Origin: Ambrosia x helenae | Lineage: Eukaryota; Streptophyta; Magnoliopsida; Asterales; Asteraceae | Assembly: GCA_030844895.1 (NCBI GenBank) | Contig: CM061229.1 | Location: 137,919,206-137,983,205 of the forward strand | Reading direction: 5' to 3' | Length of the DNA stretch: 64,000 nucleotides | Program-made: the position numbers and the translations under genes | In this document: positions 53,601 through 64,000 of the stretch, piece by piece | How positions within the stretch are numbered: position 1 is the first letter of the stretch | Layout: each line of letters opens with the position of its first letter | Notes under the pieces: model-generated | Database searches by the model: none | What the model saw: only the letters and a program-made list of their open reading frames with translations | What the model was told of the DNA's origin: nothing

Positions 53601-55258
53601 TCCAACACATTTTCGACCAACAACACTTGAACATACGGCAGCGTCGTTGGATTGAACTTCTGAATGACTATGATTGTGCTATTAAGTACCATCCTGGCAA
53701 GGCGAATGTTGTAGCAGACGCCTTGAGCAGGAAGGAATCTACTAAACCTCGTCGCGTTCGGGCGTTGCAGCTCACCATTCATTCATCGTTACCTGATCAA
53801 CTCCGTTCTGCCCAGCTAGAAGCTTTGAAGGAGGAAAACCTTAAAGCTGAAACTATGCACGGTGCCGATAAGCACCTAGAGCGAAGGCCTGATGGCCTGC
53901 ACTACTTTGCAGAACGTATATGGGTTCCTTTATTCGGGGGACTACGGGAGCTTGTCCTTGATGAGGCTCATAAGTCACGGTATTCTATTCATCCTGGTTC
54001 GGATAAGATGTACCAAGATCTGAAGGTGCTTTACAGGTGGCCAAACATGAGGTCGGACATAGCCTCATACGTGAGCAAATGCTTGACCTGTGCTAAGGTC
54101 AAGGTGGAGTACCAGAAACCGTCGGGTCTCTTGCAACAACCTGAAATTCCGGAATGGAAATGGGAACGGATTACTATGGATTTTGTCACACAACTTCCTA
54201 AGTCACCAAGCGGGAATGACAAGATATGGGTGATTGTCGATCGGTTGACGAAATCAGCTCATTTTCTTGCTATTAAGGAGACCGACACCATGGATCGTTT
54301 GGCTCGTCTTTACTTGAAAGAAGTTGTTTCTAAGCACGGGGTACCAGTTTCTATTATCTCGGATCGTGACTCCCATTTTACTTCTCACTTCTGGAAGTCT
54401 TTGCACAAGGCTTTGGGTACCCAACTAGACATGAGTACGGCTTATCATCCACAGACTGACGGTCAGAGTGAGCGCACGATTCAAACTTTAGAAGACATGC
54501 TGCGGGCATGTGTGATCGATTTTGGAAAGGGTTGGGAAGCTCATCTACCGTTAGTAGAATTCTCGTACAATAACAGTTATCACACGAGCATCAAGGCTGC
54601 TCCGTTCGAAGCATTGTACGGACGGAAATGCCGTTCTCCTCTTTGTTGGGCTGAAGTGGGTGAGAGTCAACTCACTGGGCCTGAACTAGTGTACGAAACT
54701 TCGGAAAAGATCGTACAGATTCGAAATCGGTTGGCGGCGGCACGGGACCGGCAAAAGAGTTATGCTGATCAGCGTCGCAAACCACTGGAATTCCAAGTCA
54801 ATGACAAGGTACTTCTAAAAGTCTCACCGTGGAAGGGCGTCATACGCTTTGGGAAGCGTGGCAAACTCAATCCGCGGTATGTCGGCCCATTTACGATCCT
54901 GGAACGGATTGGGCCGGTGGCATATCGACTTGATTTACCGACGGAGCTCGGTAACGTACATAACGTCTTTCACGTGTCAAACTTGAAGAAGTGTCTGGCT
55001 GACGAGTCTCTCATCGTTCCACTAGAAGAGATCAAGGTTGATGATCGTCTTCGGATTGTGGAAGAACCTGTGGAGATCCTTGATTACAAGATTCGTAGCT
55101 TACGTCACAGCAAGATTCGTATCGTTAAGGTTCGGTGGAACTCGAACCGGGGACCGGAATATACGTGGGAACGGGAGGATCAGATGAAGTCTAAGTATCC
55201 TCATCTTTTTCCTAAGGAAGCGTTCGAGTCGAGACATGTCTCTTCGGCAGCTGAATGA
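50617..55258 (+). CDS. Gag-Pol polyprotein, probably spliced (82-bp intron 50774-50855)
   Basis: ATG 50617 opens a Gly/Arg-rich start ([15 protein letters not shown]) that hits a stop at 50809-50811. Removing 50774-50855, which begins GTAAGT and ends TTTCAG, joins it in frame to the long frame reaching 55258, giving 1519 residues. Order: gag with LTWWNG; three zinc knuckles, [26 protein letters not shown] and [14 protein letters not shown] (about 51580-51795); protease LFDSGAD (about 51950); RT with [17 protein letters not shown] and FIDD (52955-52966); RNase H VYCDAS (about 53395); integrase HHCC (about 53970-54095) and DDE residues in [15 protein letters not shown] and QSERTIQ (54175-54475); then a C-terminal chromodomain-like segment [18 protein letters not shown]. 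All catalytic motifs are present. It packages RNA, copies it and integrates the DNA. The alternative start at 50768 would lack the Gly/Arg region. Confidence 0.9.
50774..50855 (+). other. Candidate intron in gag
   Basis: The donor is G|GTAAGT and the acceptor TTTCATTTCAG|G, with a T-rich run before it. The length (82) is not a multiple of three and the unspliced frame stops within it. Removal restores a continuous frame with a glycine-rich junction ([13 protein letters not shown]). This fits a functional plant intron better than a decay event. Confidence 0.7.
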
Positions 55259-55276
55259 ATCTCGGGTCGAGATTCC

Positions 55277-55424
55277 TTTTAACGTGGGGATGATGTGACA
55301 ACTCGGGTAAATCTCCCTTTTGGTTTCTATCTTTTTGTTTGTTTCCTTCGTTATTTCTTTTGTTCTTTTTGTACTTGTGCAATTTTCGGGACGAAAATTC
55401 TTTTAACGTGGGGATGATGTGACA
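55277..55424 (+). promoter_or_regulatory. Polypurine-tract region, duplicated
   Basis: Before the 3' LTR lies TTTTAACGTGGGGATGATG, the usual plus-strand primer zone of such elements. The same 24-base stretch, running into the first LTR bases TGTGACA, also occurs 124 bases upstream (55277-55300), directly after the pol stop. The downstream copy (55401-55424) abuts the true LTR start at 55418. Confidence 0.75.
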
Positions 55425-57933
55425 CCCGGCAAATTCTGGTTAACAACGTTGTCTAGATGAAAGTCTACCTTAGCGAGTCACGCGTATATTGTACTTAACT
55501 GGGTTAGTTAAGTCGGGTTATAGTTCGGGAACTATTGGTTTAGTCTAGAGGTTTATTAGATGTCGGTCCTTAACCAAGTGTACAAACGGTGACGATCGGT
55601 AGGATCGTCAGGGCATACGGAACATACGAGTCTCGAGTCCCGGGAATTGGTGAACGAGTGTGAAAATGTGTATTTACTTGTGTTATGTGTTTACAATCAT
55701 TATGTGACTTGTCGGTACGTTAATATGTGTTAACATATGTTAAAACGGGGTTTAACGCGCAAAACACACGAGATTAACCCCTACAGGCGATTAGGAAGCC
55801 TAATCGCCCATAGGGGAGGCGAGTAGGCAACATATGGGGCGATTGGGTGGCTAATCGTGTGAAGGTATAGGCGATTAGGCCTAATCGCGTGAACCTTCAT
55901 GCGATTAGCATTCCTAATCGCGTATAGGAGCTGCACATCGCTAGTTACGGGCTGGACGACTAAAAACGACTATAAATACCATACTTAACCTCCTAAACTT
56001 CATTATACAAACCCTAGTCGTCCCATAACCCGCCCCAACACATAAACAACCTCTGGAAGGCGATTTTTGATCAAAACACAAGGTTTCAAGCTTGAATCAT
56101 CATACTTTCATAATCCTAAGGTTTGATTTTCATCCATAATTCTTTATAAACGTTTTTAATCAATCCCTAAGGGTCCAGACCTGTTGTTAAACGAAAAAGC
56201 TTTCTGAAAATCGTCAATAAGGGTTGTTAATCGGATTATAACTAATATGCATGCATTATGAGTGTGTATGATTAGAAAGCTAGGGTTTTTATGATTCATG
56301 ATGATGATTTGATATGTTATTATGATAGATCAGTATTGATATTGATATTATGATGATAGGAATCTCAGTAATTGATTATTAGGGTTATTGTTATGCATGT
56401 TAGTATGATGATTGCATGCTATGTGTATGGTGTTTGGATTACTTGATTTCATGCAGGACTGATTATACGAGATTAAACGAAGGATTTTGGTTTAAACATG
56501 TTTAGAATAGTTATTGGGATGATATTGGGTAGTTACACACGTTCTGGATTTGATTTGGAGCGTTAAACGCGCGAAAAACCGGAACAGCAAGGTTACAGGC
56601 GAGTAGCCTTGCTAATCGCCTGTGTTATAGGCGAGTAGGGTGCTAATCGCCTATAACTCACGCGATTAGCCCTACTCGTGTGACATCAGGGGCGAGTAGC
56701 CCCAGTCGCGTGACATCAGGGGCGATTAGCCCCAGTCGCGTGATCATTCATGCGATTAGCCTCCCTAATCGCGTGTACTGCTGCTGTAAGTGTATTTTAG
56801 CATTCCGAGACCTGATTTGACATGTAGTAACATGCTAGGAACCTCGTAACATATATAATAGCTTAGTAACATATGTTTGGATGTAATTCGGTGATACGTG
56901 AACTATGTGCTATAACTTGTTGTGCGTTAACGTATGTTAAGTGTAATTGCGTTATTATATGTTTTGGAGCGTAAACATAACACGGGGAGTCTCGGGTCAC
57001 CACTGGGATGTCGAGTCTTGTACTTTGGGTCAGTTAAACAGTCACGGTGTTTTCAAACAAACTTGGTTATGGTCTGGACATCTAGGGACTAATTAACCTG
57101 CGGGTTATTAGTCTAAGTACTTGTAACTGTCATATGTTAGGTTGCCGCTTACGGGACTAGCATAGCAGCTGGGTTTACTCGGGTTAAGGAGTAACGCAAC
57201 TTAAGGTGAGTTTACGGCCCCTCTTTTAAACTGGTTTCATACTTTCGGGGGAGAAAACATGTGTTAAAACGATTATTTGGTAACTACTGTCATACTATGG
57301 GTTTCTATTGTGTACTACACGATCTTTGGAAGTCCCGGGGGGAACCATGAATGTGCGGGTTTGCACAACGGGGAAATGTGAATAGCGCTATTGGGAGTGA
57401 CCAACCCCGCTCGTCGACTTGGAGGGTCGGCGGGTGCATATTGTCTCAAACAGGAACAACAGGAACAACAGGAACTACATCGGGCATACTTTTGGTATTC
57501 GCGTTAGTAATGGTTTTCCAATCGTGGTAGTAACAAAACGTACGCCTAGCTAGCGTATACTGGTTTTCGATTTATTATAGTATGGACAGGTGGACTTGGT
57601 ACTTGGATACAAAACCTGTAAACTCACCAGCATTTTTGTGCTGACGTAAACTTTTACATGTTTTCTCAGGTCGCTAAGGTAGCACGACTGGACTAGGGCG
57701 CACGCGTCTGCACGGCGTCTAACTAGGGTTGCATGGTCTTTTGAACATTGAACTATTATTTCATTGTTGAGTACTGTTTTTGAATAAGCTTCCGCTGTAA
57801 ACGGGATTTTAAACTATGTTTTGAAATTGCATTTATATTCATTTAGACTTGTTTATTGTGATCGTTGGTTTGGATCCTGGTTTGTCATGCGCCTCGCGGT
57901 AAAACTCCGCAAGTGGATTTTGAGGGTGGGACA
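55418..57933 (+). repeat. 3' LTR
   Basis: It starts TGTGACACCC and ends GGGTGGGACA (the 5' copy has GGGTGTGACA). Against the 5' LTR it has one 1-base deletion (GCACATCGC versus GCACAATCGC) and about six substitutions. The palindrome clusters recur at about 55796-55940 and 56594-56780. Confidence 0.95.
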
Positions 57934-57938
57934 TGTAC

Positions 57939-59017
57939 ACAACGTTACGATGTTTTAGTTAATGCCCTTGTGCCTTCGTGGTGCTAAAGCGAGATGACTT
58001 TTTACTAGTTATTAGAGTGAATAATAATTCGAAAAACATACTCTTACACTTTAAGTTCTCATAATCTATAACTTATAATAAAAGAATTGAATTTCTATTA
58101 GGTGGCATTCAATGGAGGGTGCCATGTGCACTTTGAATAGTATTGAATTTATTATTTTAAATAAAAGATAAATTTTTAAAAATTTTATTTTCTTTTTTTA
58201 AATAAAATCTATATCTATATTATTTTAAAATTTCAAATATGTTAATTAATATCTTTTCCTTATTTTCCTCTCACATTTTTAAATGTTAATTATTATTTTT
58301 AAATTTCAAATATGTTAATTAATATTTTTATCTTTATTTTTTTTCTTATTTTTCACTCACAATTTTTAAACATTAGTAACTTTTATGTATGACATTTTTT
58401 TGAAAAAAAAAATTTACATCAAATTAACAATCGCTTTATTATCATTCTAACGAGCACCATAGTGCTATACAAAAAGCGGAAAAAAAATGTTTTTTTAGTG
58501 AGTTTTTGTTCATGCAGAAAAAAAAAACACATGTGTTTAGGTAATTTATTAATCATATATAGGCAAGTACTAATCATGTTATAATAGCATATATGTTTTT
58601 AAACATACTACTTTTATCTTTTTTAATTAAGTCATATTAGACTTTTCAAACTCAAGAGACTCACAGGGTAACTAGCTAGTAATTTATATTTTAATTTTGT
58701 TTACGTTCTTATAAATCCTCTCACGCTCCTCCACCTCGTGATCTATGTAATTATGTGTGTTCCCACTATTACCCTGTTCCTGGTTCCGTTGTCATTTTCT
58801 ACATTAAAATAATTAAGAATATCTTATTGGTAATCTCGATGACAACATCATATATATTTCTAAATAATATAATAATAAACTTTTGTCTTCGGACCTTATA
58901 TCGGTTATTAATTATCACTAATCTTGGCTTAAGTCCGTGACCCCACACGCTTTCTTTATTTAATTATTAATTTTGTAACTACTAATTCCAGTCTTCGTAT
59001 TAACTACTTGATTATTT
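57939..59017. other. AT-rich intergenic DNA
   Basis: No gene is seen. Segments around 58090-58400 are A/T-rich with AAATTTCAAATATGTTAATT repeated twice (about 58225 and 58300). ATCACTGTATAG-type or GCCATGTGCAC motifs do not resolve into elements. Confidence 0.4.
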
Positions 59018-59315
59018 CATCCATCTATAGTGGTGGAGTGGCTTTTGTTTCACCTATGTGATCAAAGGTTCGATCCCCACTTCCATCATTTATGGTTTGG
59101 TATCCGGGTGAAGATCGAATACGGATGACACCGGTTCGAATCTGACGGGCGGCGAGGTTTTACCGAGTTCTAATACACTGTCGTGCCTTCGGGCGGGTGG
59201 GGCTCGGGTTTCCGCGAATCGGGAGAAGGCGGGGGCTGCTGGAGGTCGAGTAGTCGATTCTTGGGCACGGCGCCCCGCAAGGGTGGTTGCCACACAGTTG
59301 TTCGCCGATAAAAAA
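59018..59315 (+). mobile_element. tRNA-derived SINE with perfect 16-bp target duplication
   Basis: AACTACTTGATTATTT flanks it at 59002-59017 and 59316-59331. Box A TAGTGGTGGAGTGG (about 59028) and box B GGTTCGATCCC (59067-59077) form a pol III promoter. A second GGTTCGAAT occurs at about 59132. The body shares GTTTTACCG, CACTGTCGTGCCTT and GGGCGGGT with the SINE at 35056, so both belong to one family. The tail is GCCGAT then A-run. Confidence 0.9.
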
Positions 59316-59331
59316 AACTACTTGATTATTT

Positions 59332-62150
<2,819 letters not shown>

Positions 62151-63320
62151 AATAGTTAATGGATAGAGTGGTCTAGTGGCATTGATGACTGTCCCCTTAC
62201 AAATATGGTGTGACCAGAGCCGGCCCTGGGGGTGGGCGAGCCGCACCCCCGGCCGAGGCCCGTTATTCTGAGGGGCCAAAATCAGGAACTCTTCTTCACA
62301 GGCTATTCAAAATCAAGATTTTTTTTAGTTTAGTATTCAAGAATTTTTACACACAAACTAGTTTCAAAGTGAAGAGAAGGATGAAGAAAGTGTTAATCGA
62401 GTTTGATTATTTTAGGAGAAAAAAAAACAAGGTGGCCCATCAATGGTGGTTGACTGGTTGTGTTTCTTTTTACTTACAGTAAAAGTGGAGAAGAAGATAG
62501 AGAAATAGAAAAGAGATGATAGATATTTGTTTTTAAGGACATTTCTTTTATATATTTTCTGTTTAACCCCAATTCTTTTACATTGCCTTAGTTTATATTG
62601 ATCTTATTTTTATTAGAAAAGCTTACATAAATAAGCGTATGTTTCTTTTTTATTTCCAAGTTTCAATAATTGATAATGAAAATAAGTCAACATTATATTA
62701 ATATATTTAATTAATTATAACTTTATTTAATTTAATATTTAGTAAGGTTTACATTATCTTATTTATCATTTGTTATTATAGACAAACATATATATGTATA
62801 ATGTGCCCACTCGGTAGTAAAGTTCTGGTTCCACTACTATATAAAATATACATGTTTAAAATATAAAAACGAAAAACTTACTTGGCGTTCTATAAAAATT
62901 TAGATCCTTAAATAAAACATATTGGTCATTTATGATTTATCTAGCTAAAATGTAATAATTTATATTGGGCTCAATTTTACCCACGTTGATAATCTAGATA
63001 TCCAATCATCTAATTATTTAATCTAAATAATAGTATAACAATACATTAAAAAATATTGCTATGTCGTTAATCGTCAATTCAATAATGCTAAGAGAGCTTC
63101 ACGAATTATCGATAACTTATTACGGTATATTATTCTGATACTATATTCGTGCTATAATTATTGCTATAACGTTAATCTACGTTTAAAAATTAGTTCTTGA
63201 TATAATTCGTTAGGGCTAAAGGGCCTTTTCTTTCGGCTCGGCCTAGGCACTTGAATTCTCAGGACCGGCTCTGGGTGTGACTTTAAGTTCTCCTAAATGG
63301 AGGTTGATTAAGTGGTATTA
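62151..63320 (+). mobile_element. Possible tRNA-like SINE head split by a hAT insertion
   Basis: GAGTGGTCTAGTGGCAT (about 62166-62182) resembles a tRNA box A. After removing the hAT element and one duplication, the joined sequence continues GTGTGACTTTAAGTTCTCC, a weak box B. The following bases lack a clear A-tail, so this is tentative. Confidence 0.3.
62215..63273. mobile_element. Nonautonomous hAT element, 1059 bp
   Basis: Perfect 8-bp duplication GGTGTGAC at 62207-62214 and 63274-63281. Termini CAGAGCCGGCCCTGG and, as complement, CAGAGCCGGTCCTGA match at 13 of 15. CAGAGCCGGCCCTG ends are typical of a plant hAT group. The left subterminal part is GC-rich (CCCCGGCCGAGGCCC) and mirrored on the right (GGCTCGGCCTAGGC); the interior is AT-rich without transposase. 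Confidence 0.9.
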
Positions 63321-63682
63321 TGAGGTAAAAGGATTGGTGTTAAAATAGAAGCCATAACACCTGATCAAACTTAAAGCTAGGTTAGGACTTAGGGTGAAAG
63401 GGGCACTCCTAGTAAAAAGTTTATATTTTACTGATTTTAACCAGTTATAAACTGTCACATCACTTCACTGATTTACTTAACTGAAACACTTTTTTGTAGG
63501 CAGCACTTTACTGATTCTTTCATTTAAATTTGAGAAAACTAACCGTTTAATACTCAGACGGTAATTAATTTTGTTACCGTTACATTTAAACCGTTGCAAC
63601 CATTTGGAATCTGTACCGCTACGGTTTGGTCTATAAAAACACCTTAATCCAACAGAAAAAAAGCACACAATAAACCGGTTAT
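63321..63682. other. Short intergenic stretch
   Basis: No gene is supported. A minus-strand open frame at 63477-63794 overlaps the plus-strand coding signal and has no family character. Confidence 0.35.
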
Positions 63683-64000
63683 ACTTTAATCGTTTCGTAA
63701 AAAATGGTCCCATGAAATGCAAATGAGGATATCGCGTTAACAAGGGCATACCTGGTAGTGAGAAACCCATGGGTTCATGAAGTCGATACCCCAATTTCGT
63801 TTTGGCACCGGGTGTCGGGGATATTTACTAATTTAACCGGCACAAATGACTGGTCCAACGATTCGCTCGTTCGTAGGTGGATTCTTCTCTGGTCCAGGTG
63901 TCTTCGTTGGAACGTCCTCTATGAAGCCACGATGGAGAGGCACCCTAATGTTCAAGAAGACATTGCAATCCAACTCACTCGCGGCGACTACTACCGTGCA
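63683..64000 (+). CDS. NAM-associated/trihelix-like protein, N-terminal part, runs off the window
   Basis: A plus-strand frame from about 63715 to the end reads NEDIALTRAYLVVRNPW, then TPISFWHRVSGIFTNLTG, then SLVRRWILLWSRC and RHPNVQEDIAIQL. Spaced W/F residues and DIALTRAY match the SANT/trihelix-like domain of plant Harbinger ORF1 or NAM-associated proteins. Immediately upstream, in a second frame, RKKWSHEMQ would be the expected preceding tryptophan segment, so a one- or two-base shift near 63715 is likely. No start codon or gene end is visible. It may be another Harbinger ORF1 relic rather than a host gene. A role in DNA binding is inferred from the fold only. Confidence 0.45.

Larger units (their letters stand above)
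47544..57933 (+). mobile_element. Complete young Ty3/gypsy (chromovirus-like) LTR retrotransposon
   Basis: LTRs of 2517 and 2516 bp bound a 5.4-kb interior with primer-binding site, gag-pol and polypurine region. The 5-bp duplication TGTAC flanks it (47539-47543 and 57934-57938). By eye the LTRs differ at about seven positions, near 0.3 per cent; with a substitution rate of 1.3e-8 per site per year that would be roughly 0.1 million years (inference). Domain order protease-RT-RNaseH-integrase and a C-terminal chromodomain-like segment place it in Ty3/gypsy, probably the Tekay/Del chromovirus branch. All visible coding appears intact, so it may be active or recently so. Confidence 0.95.

Noticed and set aside
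51349..54222. Minus-strand and alternative frames within gag-pol
   Set aside because: They are shadows of the polyprotein, without independent coding features.
47544..57933. Envelope gene or infectious retrovirus-like capacity
   Set aside because: Nothing follows integrase/chromodomain before the polypurine region, so there is no env-like frame; it is a plain LTR retrotransposon.
58755..58940. 61-codon frame
   Set aside because: Low-complexity hydrophobic translation of AT-rich DNA with no family character.

Overview
The window is plant nuclear DNA. It has AT-rich intergenic sequence, GT-AG introns, AT-hook (AHL) transcription-factor genes, and DNA dominated by transposable elements of many classes, often nested. 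The repeat style suggests a dicot, and by general resemblance a composite (Asteraceae). That placement is inference; no marker gene fixes the species.

Host genes are few. At 735-3193 (+) are the last three exons of an intron-containing AHL gene whose 5' part lies before the window; its C-terminal tail appears frame-shifted. At 17292-18185 (-) is an intact intronless AHL gene of the other structural class, resembling Arabidopsis AHL21/AHL23. At 32118-32370 is a decayed fragment resembling plant eIF4B (tentative).

Layout. 0-3.2 kb: AHL 3' exons, with a hAT-like MITE just upstream and a Mutator-like MITE (10-bp target duplication) in an intron. 4.5-5.6 kb: a 1000-bp Helitron. 6-9 kb: unclassified repeats with palindromic CGTAG-type motifs. 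9.4-10.6 kb: SINE-like sequences. 12.8-15.4 kb: nested inverted-repeat elements, including a Mutator-like element filled with a CATTGTGT minisatellite and a 463-bp element carrying six copies of a CCGTAGAGGCCTCTACGG palindrome. 17-18.3 kb: intact AHL gene. 19.8-26 kb: small hAT MITEs, a LINE scrap, a complete-ended PIF/Harbinger element with transposase, and a foldback element. 26-29 kb: repeat-rich foldback element and a Harbinger-like ORF1 relic. 30-35.4 kb: LTR relic, tandem duplications, LINE scrap and a textbook SINE. 35.8-38.8 kb: a MITE and a Harbinger-type element carrying only ORF1. 39.4-42.2 kb: a degenerate reverse-transcriptase pseudogene with a nuclease-like C-terminus. 42.9-45.1 kb: a Helitron inside a duplicated sequence. 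46-47.5 kb: transposase relic, SINE relic and MITE. 47.5-57.9 kb: a complete, very young Ty3/gypsy chromovirus-like LTR retrotransposon with near-identical 2.5-kb LTRs, a 5-bp target duplication and an apparently intact gag-pol. 58-64 kb: AT-rich intergenic DNA with a SINE, microsatellites, a hAT element and, at the window end, the start of a NAM-associated/trihelix-like ORF.

The genes do not form an operon or pathway. The story is insertion history around two AHL genes. The most interesting points are an apparent 82-bp intron in gag, palindrome arrays in LTRs and MITEs, the RT pseudogene with a restriction-endonuclease-like signature, and Harbinger elements split into transposase-only and ORF1-only copies. 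All domain and family calls are by eye; no search was run.
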